A stretch of DNA of 64,000 nt from Melieria omissa (GCA_963971225.1 OZ020268.1:51200404-51264403), one strand, 5' to 3'. Positions 1 to 12,607 are shown, counted from the stretch's first letter. Program-made: numbers and translations. Notes: generated by a model not told the origin, from the sequence alone.

Positions 1-836
1 GGAGGATATGAGATGTGAAGCATGTGTGGCGTGTTGGCCGTGGCGGAAGTTAATGGCGAAGCAATGCGATGGGTACATACACACACAAACTGACAATGAA
101 AAGAAAAGCAAAAAGGTCAAAGAAATAGGTACATGTGTGTCTATATACACGCACACAGATACAAAATGAAGCTCGTTAATTGAGCGCACATGGGGTAGAA
201 ATGCAGAAAGAATATAAACACAAATAACGAGAAAAACAGAAGCGTCAAGATTGCAGAAAATAAGCTTGCAAAAGGCGGAAAAGGGGAAAGAGGGGTTCAG
301 AAAGCGTGGAAAAATCAAAACAGAACCCACAGCGATCATAATGAAACCGAACAAAGCCAGCAAGTTGGGTCAAGTGAACGCAGCGGGGTGGCATGCAGTT
401 GACACCACATGCATGCAGCATGGAAGCAACAACAACAACAAAAGATTTATGTTAGCTGAAAGCAACAGATTCTCAATTTGATTAATTAAATTTTAAACTG
501 CTGCAAACGGTAGTTGAAGTGTGTTCAGTGTGACTGACGTTAATGTGTTGGCACATTCTTGCATCACTCATACGCCGTGTGGCACCTTGGAGCATTTATC
601 ATATAATACGGAATACGAATGCATAAGCATGTGTACGCGTAGGAGTGAGACTGTGAGTGTGTTTTAGTATGATTGGCATTATGCGCTCTGCTAATGAAAT
701 GAGAATGCTGCAAATCTTTTTGTCATCAGCCCGTTTGCGTTCGCGTTCTGATTTTTTTCCTTGTTTTTAGCGACATTAGCACTTTTATTGTAATTAACTA
801 ATTATTCCGCCGTGGTACTGAGGGAGTGTTTCTGTT
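1..836. other. Unique AT-rich island, no gene seen
   Basis: Non-repetitive sequence with short CA/GT runs and a CAACAACAACAA run near 428-440. A 76-codon open frame at 251-481 has low-complexity lysine/asparagine-rich content and no recognisable domain, so I do not call it a gene. Confidence 0.5.
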
Positions 837-1612
837 ACAGAGAAAACTTAATTAAAAATAAAAATATGGTGAATAAATCACATGATATAAATAGGCCAGA
901 AAACTGTCCCTTTGTGTTGCCATGTCAATCCATTTGAACAATGTTATGTAGCTGAGCAGATATTTCATATATTTTCGAAGTATCTTTGGAAGATCCAAAT
1001 CGACGTTTAAATCTTACAGAGAAAATTTTGTTAAAAATTTTGAAATACACAGAACTCTTAGTTTCTCCCTGAAAAACTGAATTCAACTTAAACCTCATTC
1101 AAACTTACACAAATACTGAAATTTTTTAAGAATATTTGAGAAATGCTATTTGGGGATTGCTTATTAAAGAACTAACTTATTTGAAAATTGAAAAAAATCC
1201 ATAAATGTTGGATGGATTATCAGAGAAACTTCAAACTTCAAACTTTATTCAAACTCAAAAAGAAGCAGAACTCGTTTGGGAGATCAAAATCGAGGTTTAA
1301 CTCGTTTAGTTTAGTTTTATATAAATCTTCAGAGACTCAAAGTTAGTTTTTGCCTGTTCAAACTGAATTCAACTCAAACTTTATTTAAACTTAAACAAAT
1401 ACAGAACTTCTCAAAGAATCTTTGGAAGATCCGAATTAATGTTTGCAGCTTATGAAGCAAACTTATTTAAACATTAAAAAAATACATAAATATTTGATGA
1501 AATTTCTAATAATTTGAAATAGTTTCTGCCTCTTCAAACTGAATTTAACTAAATTTTAATTCAAACTTAAGCATAATGTAGCGCTAAATAAATAAATAAA
1601 TAAATAAATTTA

Positions 1613-1643
<31 letters not shown>

Positions 1644-1644
1644 G

Positions 1645-1679
<35 letters not shown>

Positions 1680-2810
1680 AAAAATAAAATAATATAATAA
1701 ATAAATAAATACTGAACTATTTTAAGAATATTTGGGAGATCCAAGTTGAGTTTTATCTTAGTTACCGATAAAGAAAAATACACAAATTTTTTATAGATCT
1801 TCAGATAATTTAAATTAGTTTCCGTCTCTTTGGATTTAAATCAAACTTAAAACAAATACTGAACTTTTCAAAGAGCCTTTGGGACATCCAAAATGGGCCT
1901 TAACTCTTGAGGAGCAAACGTAGTTAAAACTTAAGAAACAATAAAATTTTTTCATGGATCTTCGGAGAATTAAAAATAATTTCTGCCTATTTAAATTTGA
2001 ATCAAACTTAAGCAAATTTAATTGTCCAAGGAACTTGCAGGAGATCCAATTTGGTGTTTTCATTTTACAAAGCAAACTTATTTAAAATTTAAAAACAAAA
2101 ATACGCAAATTTTTGGTATATCTTCAGATAATTGAAATCAGTTTATGTCTCTTCGAACTTATCAAACTGTAAAAGCAAATTAAAAAATACTGAACTGAAC
2201 TTTTAAAAGAGTGGGAGATCCAAAATGGGTTTTAACTCTTACAGACCACTCATAGTTGAAACTTGAGAAAAAATAAATTTTTTTGTGGATCCTCGGAAAA
2301 TCAAAATTAATTTCTGCCTCTTTAAATTTGAATAAAACTTAAGCAAATATAATTTTTAAAAGAATTTGCAGCAAATCCAAATTATTGTTTACCTTTTACA
2401 GAGAAAACTTAGTTGAAAACTAAGGAAAATACAGACTTTATTGATGAATGTTTAGATAAACGAAATTAGTTCATGCCTCCTCGAACTTAGTACGTAACAG
2501 AAGAAAGTAAAAATTAAGAAAAATACAGAAAGTAGTTCCTGCCTTTTCAAACTTAATTTAAACTTAAAAGAAACAGAACTGTTCAAATCATCTCTAGAAC
2601 ATCCAAATGATGTATCCTTACAGATTTGAAATAAGTTCCTGACTCTTGTAAACAAGTTTTTATTCCAAAATAAAAAATAAAACAATTCTCCATGCCTTTT
2701 TGTATTTCATGCCACATTTCTGGATCTAATTTCTCTTCATATCTTACAAAACAATCTCAATTAAAAATTAAAAACTATTTACGCCAAAATTTTTCAAATA
2801 GTACAAATTA
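837..2810. repeat. Degenerate tandem array A, unit about 145-175 bp
   Basis: The phrase 'TTTGGGAGATCCAAATTGAGGTTTAACT' in variant form recurs near 990, 1278, 1421, 1732, 1877, 2039, 2213, 2370 and 2595. Each copy is accompanied by an ACAGAGAAAACTTAATTAAA-like block and a GTTTCTGCCTCTTCAAACT-like block. Spacing is about 145-175 bp, or double that where a unit is lost. Units are heavily diverged and there is no coding potential. The same unit is not seen elsewhere in the window. Confidence 0.75.
1585..1710. repeat. (AAAT)n microsatellite
   Basis: A nearly pure run of AAAT units about 125 bp long, with a few interruptions, embedded in tandem array A. Confidence 0.95.
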
Positions 2811-3990
2811 ATTGCTGCACTAAATCTTAATTAAATGCAAAATCATCAGTTCGATATGAGTCGAAGTACGCCTCCAGGTCGAATTTAACCCAAACGCGTG
2901 ACTCAATAACCGAGTGTGGGTTTGTTAATTGCTGCTGATGCCCCGCCTACCGCTTGCACGTGTTAATCGCATTATAATTTATTAGACGCCGAATGCAACA
3001 CACACGCAACAGCATGCACCAACACGCACGCACACATACGCACCGAAATGGCAACGGCAATGCAACGACGCCGAGGCCAGTTGTTGTTGGTCCATTTGCA
3101 TTTACATTTGCATTGCGAGCGCGTCCTGCGCTCACGTCGCATCTAAATGTGTTGCTAATAAGTGCAACAGGACATCAGCAGCACAAATGAGCGGACACAA
3201 ATGAGTGTGTGCACGGTCCGGTCCGGTCCGGTCCAGCCCGGCCCGACCCGACCCGGCCCGGACGGCAGCTCAGTGAATGGCCGCAGCACGTCGTAACAAC
3301 AAAATGTCAGCGCGTCCTCAGGGAGTTGTATGGACCAATGTACAACAACATGCAATTGCATGTCTAGATGGAAGCGTTACTATGTATGTGTGTGTGTTCG
3401 TGTGTGTTTGTGTATGCAGCGCAAAAACGTGCAGACGTGCGCTGGTCCCACTTGTTGGGCGACTCTAATAGTGGCATTTATGTGTTGCTACAAATGTATA
3501 GCAGTTGTCACTACCCCTTTTTATTGCCCACAACAACAACACCAAGAACACCAACAACATTTATGACAGTATTTCGTAGCATACACAGAAAAAACAAAAC
3601 GAATCACAACTGTTGACTGCACGCAGACACATTACATTTGGGAATAGAAAACGCATTGCTTTTTTGTTGTTGTTGTTTTTATAATGGTGTCCTTACTCAT
3701 ACGCTGAGCATCGAAATCGTGTGAACAAATCGCCAAATGCGCGCTGCCACATTCGGTTGTTAAGGCAAATTTTGAGTTGTTGTACAAATGTTGCAAATTG
3801 CAGCTCATTGCAGTGGGAATTAGTACAACAACAAAAAATTAGAGAATTTCAAAATTTGTGGCATTTCAACAAGGCGTTGTAATTATAAATATTTAATTTT
3901 AAATAATACAAGTCGGCAATTGGAGGTTAATAGAAAAAACTAAAAATTATTTAGTTTTGTAGAAAAATTAAACTAAATTTTTTTGATTTG
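2811..3990. other. Unique island with GT/CAA simple repeats
   Basis: More GC-rich, non-repetitive sequence with CACACG and TGTGTGTTCG runs near 3000-3050 and 3383-3415, and CAACAACA runs at 3340-3560. Short open frames on both strands (63-82 codons) overlap each other and consist of simple repeat. None has a recognisable domain. Confidence 0.5.
3214..3264. repeat. GC-rich pentamer minisatellite (GGTCC/GGCCC/GACCC)
   Basis: About ten tandem copies of a CGGTCC then CCCGA/CCCGG pentamer form a short, very GC-rich block in otherwise AT-rich DNA. Confidence 0.85.
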
Positions 3991-5084
3991 ATTTTAAAAT
4001 TTTCGTGCATAGATAATGAGAAATTCGATTTATTTTATTTCGGAAGTTTCGTGCATAGTTAATGAGAAAATTTGTTTTATTTTAGTTTAAAATTCTAGTC
4101 GATAGTTGATGACAATTCTAGTCAATAGTTGATTAGAAACGTTGTTTATTTGAGTTAACAATTCTAGTCGATAGTTGTTGAGAAATTTTGATTCATTTGA
4201 GTTTAAAATTCTAGTCGATAGTTGATGAGAAAATTTCGATTTATTTTAGTTTACAATTCTAGTCGATAGTTGATGAGAAAATTTGGCTTATTTAGTTTGA
4301 AATTCTAGTCGATAGTTGTTAAAAAAATTTGATTCATTTGAGTTTAAAATCGATAGTCGATAGTTGATGAGAAAATTTGATTCATTTGAGTTAACACTTC
4401 TAGTCGATAGTTAATGAGAAAATTTCGATTTATTTTAGTTGTAAAATCAAATCAAAAATCAAAGATCAAAATTTCTCATTAACTATTGACTTAAGTTGTA
4501 AACTTATATAAACCAAACTATTGACTATAGTTGTAAACTTATATAAACCAAATTTTTGTGTCAACTAGCGAATAAAATTTCAAACTGAAATAAGCCAAAT
4601 TTTTTCATCAACTATCGACTAGAATTTACAATTCTAGTCTAGTAGAATCTACAATTCTAGTCTAGTAGAATTTACAATTCTAGTCGATAGTTGATGAAAA
4701 AATTTGGCTTATTTCAGTTTGAAATTTTATTCGCTAGTTGACACAAAAATTTGGTTTATATAAGTTTACAACTATAGGCAATAGTTTGGTTTATATAAGT
4801 TTACAACTTAAGTCAATAGTTAATGAGAAATTTTGATCTTTTCAGTTCACAACTCTAGTCGACAGTTATTGAGAAAATTTTGATTTATGTCGGTTTATAA
4901 TTCTAGCCGATAGTTGATGAGAAAATTTGACTTATTTTAGGTTACAATTCTAGTCGAAAGTGAATGAGAAAATTTTGGTTTATTTTGAAATTCTAGTCTA
5001 TAGATGATACGAAATTTTGTTCATTTGAGTTTACAATTCTAGTCGACATTTCTGGTCGATAGTTGATGAGAAATTTTGTTCATT
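3991..5084. repeat. Tandem array B, unit about 55-60 bp
   Basis: The unit ATTCTAGTCGATAGTTGATG followed by AGAAAATTTGATTTATTTTAGTTTA recurs about 18 times. Copies lie in both orientations because part of the array (about 4461-4650) is inverted. The edges are more diverged than the middle, as expected when tandem arrays age from the ends inward. Confidence 0.85.
4461..4841. repeat. Long palindrome (arms about 175 bp)
   Basis: The block from AAAGATCAAAATTTCTCATT at 4461 is read back on the other strand up to AAATTTTGATCTTT at 4841. The symmetry axis is near 4651, where CTAGTCTAGTAGAAT is repeated. The arms share the array B words TTTATATAAGTTTACAACT, CGCTAGTTGACACAAAAATT and GGCTTATTTCAGTTTGAAAT with very few mismatches. 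Any transcript would fold into a long hairpin. The arms are better conserved than the flanking array units, so the inversion duplication is younger than the array. Confidence 0.85.
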
Positions 5085-5345
5085 TGTGGCTGCTTCAAGT
5101 TGAAGCCCACTTAGACCATGAAGGCCCATTGTGATATCACAAATAATTGAACTCAAGTCCTCTCACTCACTGAACCCTTTTGAGCTTCTAACGAAGCTTA
5201 GAAGACTGTGAATAGTCTTGTCGACTAGGAGATTTAGTCTGAAACACTATTCACAGTCCATGACGCTTTGTTGACTGTTGAAGAAGAAGTTGTTCAGGCG
5301 ATTCTTCATCTGGATACCGACCAATAACTTGCTTGGTCGTTTTCT
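5085..5345 (+). repeat. Dispersed repeat fragment (GGCCCATTGTGAT family)
   Basis: Contains AAGGCCCATTGTGATATCAC and AGAAGACTGTGAATAGTC. The same words, in the same order, occur near 55375-55480, and the first occurs inverted near 18085-18110. I read this as a fragment of a dispersed, probably transposon-derived family. No ends or coding capacity are visible. Confidence 0.45.
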
Positions 5346-5605
5346 TAAATGTTGAGAATGAAATGGCGGCATGATTGAAATAAGACGGAAATCAGCCAAA
5401 ATTAAGTTAAATTTAAATTTGCATTTGACTGCACTAGAAAAATATTATATTTCTTTAAAATCTCATGTACAAACTGTTTCCCTTTCCGTTGAATGCAAAT
5501 CGTTGAATAACACTAATTTTTCATCAGAAAAGAAATCAAAATTTTGCTATGAAGCAAAGACCTCAATATTAAGAAATTTCCTGTATTTTCAAATTTATAT
5601 TTCTT

Positions 5606-5873
5606 GCATACATTTAGGCAGTAAGATTGAAAGTTTTGTTTAGTAGAGCCACCACAGATAACGAAACATGGGTTTCAGTATTAAGTAATTTCCTGAATTT
5701 TCAAATTGATATTTGTTGCATACATTTAGGCAGTCAGATTGATTAGTTATGAGTGTATGTGCCTCTACTACCCATAAACGGTTAGGCTGACTTGGAGTGC
5801 TGACTCAGATGGTCCCATTTGATAACACAAATTTCAATTATTTGAAATATATTTCGTTGCATACTTTCAGGCC
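5606..5873 (+). promoter_or_regulatory. Three Su(Hw)-like sites in a small direct repeat
   Basis: GCATACATTTAGGCA occurs at 5606-5620 and 5718-5732 inside a 112-bp direct repeat (shared flank TTTCCTGTATTTTCAAATT). GCATACTTTCAGGCC follows at 5859-5873. All point the same way. They fit the Drosophila Su(Hw) core TGCATAC plus the AGGC tail. Binding is an inference. Confidence 0.55.
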
Positions 5874-7480
5874 AAATTTTAGATCTTGTTTTTCATATAC
5901 AAGTTCAGATTTTTTTATTGTTCTCTAATTAGATTGCAAAAAGTGTCAAAATGAGAATACAAAAATATCTGTTAAATCCAATTAATTACATTTTTGCCTT
6001 ATTAAATTTTTGTAGCCTAATTGAGGGCAGTTTTTTTATAATATAATAAATGCGATATTGTTTGGTCCGCATAATGAATGCATTTGATTAAAACTTTGTC
6101 TACAACGAAATTAGCGCAAATATTATGAAACAAATTCCGAAAAATTATTCCAAAAACCAAAAAATTTCTAAAATGCGTAACTCATAACGAGTTCTTTTTA
6201 TCAATTTCGTATTTTTTAGCATTGTTCAAAAATTACCAAAATTAACAAAAGCCCAAACCCACAGCAACCTATATGAGGCCATTTGTTATTTATTTGTGTG
6301 CTGGTTGTTGGTCTGTTTGTATTTTTTTTCTGTTTGTGTGTGTTTCTGCTGTAAATCATTTTCATGTTTATTTCTCCTTTTTGAATTTTCATTTACTGTA
6401 GCTGGCAATCAGATGCAACCAAGGCGCTTGAAAAGCTCCAACAGTAAACAAAAAAATATGAACCTCAAATGTTGAATATTCCGAATTAAAATCCAATTGT
6501 GCCATGTTGCGGCCGAATCAGAATGAATGACATTTTATTTGTGTGTTTTACATTTTGCTTATGTTTTGTTCATTCCCACTCTTGCTTAAGCTTTATTGTA
6601 AATTGTGAATGTGTGTGTGTGGGGTCGAAATGATAGAGCAAAGGTAGGCAGGCCAACGGATACAACAACCCGATGCACAGATAGCATGACAGACGTTTTG
6701 CTGTGTTTGGTGCGCTTGTTATCTCAGACAGTTGATTGTATTTTATGTACTTTTTCAGACAGCAAACAACTGCAAAGCGAATGCTGAAAGCGTAAATAAG
6801 CAGCAAAAAAATAAAAAAGCATCACAATGAACTAAAGTTAAAAAAACGAACACACACAATGGATTCATAATGGACATTTTCATAATGTCAGTTCGACAAG
6901 CCGCGAGCGCAAGTTGCGTTGTGAGTTCGCTGTTGCTTATGACAAACAAAAAAATATGCTTGCATAATTTTTACACAATTCACTACATACTACATCTATT
7001 AAATTTTGAACAGTTATTTTTTTTCTGTAAATTTTTTATAAAAAAAAGAATGAAATAAATAAATAAACTTGCTCTCAATATGTTTAAGGCAATGAACGTT
7101 CATTTGCATGAAAAAAACTGTAAACAGCTGTTGAATGCATTTTAAGTGCATACTTTTAGGCTGTTGCATAAAATCGCCACAATAAAATTATATTGATTGA
7201 AACAGCCTTCGGCATCGATAACAATTTGCAAATTGTTGGCTTTTCTTTGGGCTCATTTAAATAAAATTTAAACCAAATATTTACACGTGTGTGGTGAAAA
7301 TTAATTTTATTGCGGTTGAAAAGCGTATGAGCGGCAAATGAAGCATATTTGTAGGCGGCTATGTGAAAATAATCAAACTGAAAGTGGCCTTAATTACATT
7401 GTGATTATGAATGCAATGCCACTGAATGAAAATATTCGAGTCAAGTGTAGAGTTAAACTATTGGAAAATGTTATCGCTAC
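5874..7480. other. Unique island
   Basis: AT-rich unique sequence with GTGTGTGTG near 6608-6620 and poly-T stretches. No gene or RNA is recognisable. It contains one Su(Hw)-like site at 7148. Confidence 0.45.
7148..7162 (+). promoter_or_regulatory. Su(Hw)-like insulator site
   Basis: GTGCATACTTTTAGGCTG is an isolated full match to the window's consensus word in unique sequence, just downstream of array-free DNA. Confidence 0.55.
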
Positions 7481-7679
7481 AATGAATGAACCGTAGTGGT
7501 GATAATAATCACTTAGCTTTTAGTGAGTGTTGGCCAATGAGAAACTAAGCAAGTGTTGTACTGTCTCGAATTGCTTTTGATTATTTTAATGGGCAAAGTG
7601 GGCCAAGTGTTGCTAGTTAAAGTTTGCGTTCACTTATTAGAAATTCTTGTTTATTGTTGTTTTCCTTTCTCTATTTGTT

Positions 7680-8580
7680 TTGAAGAAGCACTATTTAAAA
7701 TTAGTATTCAGATATCAGACATGAAAGTATCTTGTTTTGCTTCACGCAAGTTTGTATGAGTTTGTTAAGAGACTCGACTTCTGTTTACTTTCGGCATATC
7801 AAATAGATATCATTGGCAATGCAAAGCTTTTCATTCAATTAAAATCCTCCACTCAGACTTTATTTTCATTAAAATAAAGCAAATTATAAATCATAAGTTT
7901 GGTGTGCCACATTTTCAGCCTTGAAAGCACTATTGAGTTCATTATGAATCTTGACTTTCATCTACTTTCTTAAAAATATCAAACAGATATCGTTGGCAGC
8001 GCAATGGTTTTAGTTTGTATCTAACTATACTCCACAACTCAATCTTCATTGGCTTACAGAACAGCAACTTTAAGATTATAAATATTATATACTCCAGGCT
8101 TAAGAAGTATTCCAGGTTTTATACCTTGAAAGTTCCAAGGAGTTCATCAAGTCGACTCACACTTTTCTAGGTCTTTTGCCTACTTTCATAGATATGTCCG
8201 AAAAATTTCTATGGCAGTGCAAAATGTTTCATCTCTCATGATTGACAACAACAAATATTTTCTTAAATTCCATTTTAAAATGCCAAAATTGATTGTATAC
8301 TTTTAGGCGCATGCAAGTAATAGAAGGCTTAACAAATATACTTTGTTCTACACCTTGAAAGCTCCAATGAGTTCATCAAGTCGACTGACACTTTTCTAGG
8401 TATTTTGGCTACTTTCACAGAAATGTCCGAAAAATTTCTATGGCAGTGCAAAACGTTTCATCTCTCATAATTGACAACTTGTTATTCTTCGCTTTGTAAG
8501 CAAATATTTTCTTAAATTCCAATTTAAAATGCCAAAATTGATTGTATACTTTTAGGCGCATGCAAGTATTCAGTGTATTT
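7680..8580. repeat. Direct-repeat array C, unit about 230-250 bp
   Basis: The block CCTTGAAAGTTCCAAGGAG ... ATTTCTATGGCAGTGCAAAA ... CATCTCTCATGATTGACAAC at about 8120-8250 is repeated at about 8349-8480. More diverged versions near 7720-7830 and 7918-8030 share the TCATCTACTTTC, AAACAGATATC and TTGGCAGCGCAA words. The two best copies each run into a GTATACTTTTAGGCGC site (8295 and 8544, 249 bp apart). This array is therefore the upstream part of the motif array that follows. Confidence 0.75.
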
Positions 8581-11500
8581 TGCGTAGTTTTATGAGGCTT
8601 CTTTTATTAGTTAAAAGTTTCGTTTGCTGGAAACTTTATACCTTGTCATCTTATTATCGTTATTTCTTCAAAGTTTTTAAATACGTAGGTATAATATAAA
8701 CAAACTTTTGCATACTTTTAGGCATATACAAGTAAGCGTTGTATTCTGAGTACTTTTACAAGAATAAACTTTTGTGGACAAAATTCATTGTTAAACAAGA
8801 CTTTGCTTCCCTAAACTATTTTGATTTCTGAAAACTACTTAAGGTTCGCTAAGGTATGTTTAAGGTGTTTAGAAGCTTAATTTTTTCTACATTTGGGAGT
8901 TCGAAAATTTCTCAGGCAGAAACTCCTCCTTCAAAATTAGTTTTGCATACTTTTAGGCGAAGGTAGGCTACATTTTGGCTTCTTTTATAACCTAAAAATG
9001 TTGTTAGCCAAAAACGTTAAGCCTTGCCATCTTAATCACTACTTATTCAAAGCCTGCTTTTAAACGCAAAACAAACTTTTGCATACTTTTAGGCATATAC
9101 AAGTAAGCGCTGTATTCGGAGTACTTTTACAAGAACAAACTTTTGTGGACAAAATTCATTGTTAAATAAGACTTTGCTTCCCTTAACTATTTTGATTTCT
9201 GAAAACTACTTTAGCATACATTTAGGTGATCAGCTTATGCAGCTTATTTTAACTACATTTAAGAGTTTGAAACTTCCTCAGTCAGGAACTTTATTCCTTC
9301 TCATATTAATACAAATTTCTTCTAAGCCTTTTGCAAATGCAAACCGTACGTTTGCATACTTTTGGGCGAATAAAAACCAGAAACTTATTCTGTCTACTTT
9401 TATGGGTATGAAACTTTGTCAAACTACTTCTTAATTCCAGCAAATTTTTTCAATTCTATTCAACAATTATTTTTGCATACTTTAAGGCGATTATGTGTGT
9501 ATTGCATTAGGGCTGCCAGTAAGTGGTTTGTTGTTTTCTTGAAATCTGTTTGAAAGTATTGATATACTTTTGCATGGTGCACGCAAGGGGGACTTAAAGG
9601 ATTAAACCCTTTTCGGCACTTGTTTTTAATAAAAAACTTAAACAAAATACTTTTCACACTTTTAAAGTTTTACTCTTAAATTTACTCAATCATTGAAGGA
9701 TTTTTTAATACATTTATCAATATTTGGTCAGAAAAAACCTGCATTCTTTGTTTGCAACCTCAAAATTTGTTTAACATTTATTTTCTTTTAGATAAAAACA
9801 TACTTTCTGCATATTTTTAAGCGATTATAAGCTAAATTTTTGTTGTATTTACAAGCACAACAATTGGTCAGGCAATGCTTAAAACAAAATTTTATCCATT
9901 GCTTGCTAATTTAGAGATAGTTCGAATCGTATTTTGTTTTAATGCAATGCATAAATTTTGCATACTTTCAGGTGATAATATGTAAAATACATGTTAGTAC
10001 ATTTATGAGCTCAACAGTTGGCCAGTCAAAGCTTACAAGCAACAACTTTATTCGTTGTTCTCTCAGTCGACACTTACTCGACATAAGTTTCCTTTTAATG
10101 TATTAAAGAAAAAAACTCAAAAACATAGTTTTAGGGGCAACATGTTTAATGACATTCAAACATTGAATGAAAGCCACAGAAACCATATTTTGACATTTAT
10201 TTCAGTTAAATTGAATTATAAAATAAAATAAAGAGCTATTACTTTAGCATAATTATAGGCGCAAAACGTGTAATGCTGCCAAAACATTGAATGAAGACCC
10301 AACAAATTTGTAGATTTACATGTATTTCAGTTAATTTAAATTTAGGCAAATATTCCGGAAAACTAAAGAGCAATATCTAGCATACTTTTAGGTGCAAATT
10401 ATTTAATGCTATTAAAGCGTTGAATAAAGACCTAACAAATTACAGTTTAACAGTGTTTTTTTAGTTCAATAAAATTTACACAAGTATTTGGGATAACTTA
10501 AACATTGAAAGGAAATCATAGAAATCATATTTTGACATTTATTGTAGTTAAATTAAATTTATAAAATATTTTGGAAAATTAAAAGCAAATATTTTAACAT
10601 AATTACAGGCGAAAAATATTTAATGTTAAATGAAGACTTAAAAAATTTATATTTTTACATATATTTAAGATAAAATTAATTTAGAAAAATATTAGTGCAG
10701 ATTATAATAAAATAAAAACTAATATCGAGCATACTTTTAGGTGTGAATTTTTTAGTTCTGCAAAGCATCTTCTGAATAAAGATCTGATAATTCATATTTC
10801 TACATTTATTTAAGTTTTATGAAATTTACAGAAGTATTTTTCATAACTTAAATGCCATATTAAGCATACCTACAGGCGCAACCTAGTTAATGCTGCTTAA
10901 AATATTGAACTAAGTCCTAAAAAATAATCATATTTTTACATTGAGTTAAATTAAATTTAGGAAAGAATTCCGGAGAGTTTGAGATCAATATCTAGCATAC
11001 TTTTAGGAGTAAATTATTTAATTCTGTTAAAGCATTGAATAAAGACCTAAAAACAATCAAATTTTTACATTTATTTTAGTTCAAAAACATTTACAGAAAT
11101 ATTTTGCATAATTTAAATTCCATATTTAGCATAGTTACAGGCGAAACATTTTTAGGTACAAATTATTTAATGCTATGCATTGAAGCTTTGAATAAAGTCC
11201 TAACAAATCATAATTTTATTATTCTTTTTGTTTAAAAAAATTTGGAAAACTATTTTGAGGATCTTAAATCTCATACGTTAGCATACTTTTAGGCGCACCA
11301 GTTTTAATGTTGAAACATTGAAAAATGTGTTGTTACATTTATTTTAGTTAAATAAAGTGACAAGTAAATTAGATAATTAAAAATAACTATTTTAGCATAC
11401 TTTCAGGCGTCAGGGACTTAATATTGTTAAAACATTGAGTGAAACTCCTAAGAGCAGTATTTTTATCGAAAGAATCGAAAGAAATATTTAAGAAAACTCA

Positions 11501-11786
11501 AAATAAATTGTGCAGCATACTTTCAGGCGCAATTTATTTAATACAAACTATTTAATTCAATCACCGTACTACATTCTTTGCTCCCATTCTCTCAATTTTT
11601 TTTTAAATACTATTAAATAATATTGCATACTTTAAGGAGCACTAACCATTTAATTTTAATTTTATTTTCAAGTATTTATCACACTCGACAGCAGAATAGT
11701 ACTTATAATTTGAAAAGCATGCACTTGAACAAGTTTTTCTTCTCGTTGTGCTCACTTCAAGTACCTACCAAAGCATACTTTCGAGC
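8295..11786 (+). promoter_or_regulatory. Head-to-tail array of about 23 Su(Hw)-like insulator sites
   Basis: Copies of GCATACTTTTAGGCG, all on the + strand, start at 8295, 8544, 8710, 8945, 9081, 9214, 9354, 9475, 9809 (weak), 9960, 10123 (weak), 10247, 10380, 10597 (weak), 10730, 10864, 10995, 11129, 11281, 11395, 11515, 11625 and 11773. Spacing is most often 131-140 bp: 136, 133 and 140 in the first half, and 133, 133, 134, 131 and 134 in the second. From 10.1 kb the spacers share a diverged unit (AATGCTGTTAAAACATTGAATAAAGACCTAACAAAT ... TTTACATTTATTTTAGTTAAA, in variant form), while the 15-bp word stays near consensus. A segment of about 140 bp around 8700-8841 is repeated almost identically at 9071-9212. 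With its usual TT or TA upstream, the word fits the Su(Hw) core YWGCMTACTTHY; AGGCG extends it. The protein identity is inference from the Drosophila consensus. Confidence 0.65.
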
Positions 11787-12607
11787 ACTTAGCATATAAT
11801 CCAATAAACAATGCAAAGCTTATACGTAGCCAGGAAGTTGCGTTAGTTGGATAATAGTTAAAGCATTTTATTGCAAAAAATATGTAAGCTCCTTGTATGG
11901 TATTAATTAATAATCAACGCTGACGTAGACACATACCCATACACACACACACATGAAACTAGAACCGCATAGGGACTTACGTGAATGCGTTTCATTTCAT
12001 TAAAATTGCAATAAATTTTAATAGATTGAATCAGGCGTTACTTATTTGCTGCATGTAAACTAATTAATTGCACACGAAATGACACAAGTTGACCCAAATA
12101 TAATCAAATTGACGTTGCCACCTGGCCGTTGTCTATCACTATGGACAAAAGCTGCAGTATTGCATTGTGAGCTGGTCACGAACAGCTGCTGCTCAGCTAT
12201 GGTGAGAGGTGGAGGAGAAACGTGTGCGGCTCGCTGTAAGGTCAGCTAGGCAACGCTTTGCATGTGAATGTGTACTTAGAGTTTGATGTGTGTGTGTGCT
12301 GCGATGACACTAATACGATAGCTTAATTTAATTAAGTGACCAAACAAAATATTCTATATGCGCACATAAACACGTTTGTACACATCCAAGTCAATACACA
12401 AGCACGCCAACACATTCACACGTGCGGCACGATACGTGTATATGCATATTAGTGTGCGTCAGTGTGTGTGTGTGTGTGTGAGTGCGCCGCAAACGCTGCA
12501 ACTTGCAGTAGCTGTAGCGCTGCTTACATGGTGCCGAGAGTTGCAGAAGATTTATGGCGCTCTGTCATCGCCGTTGACTATAAATGTGCACACAAAGTCA
12601 GTGTATG

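Noticed and set aside
8295..11786. Idea that TTTTGCATACTTTTAG|G is a repeated 3' splice or recursive splice site
   Set aside because: It ends in AG after a short T run, but lacks a proper polypyrimidine tract and is never followed by GTRAGT. The fixed upstream GCATAC and downstream GCGC are not splice consensus. The Su(Hw) match explains the whole word.
8295..11786. CRISPR array suggested by short repeats with regular spacing
   Set aside because: Eukaryotic context, spacing over 100 bp, spacers related to each other, repeats only 15 bp, and no cas genes.
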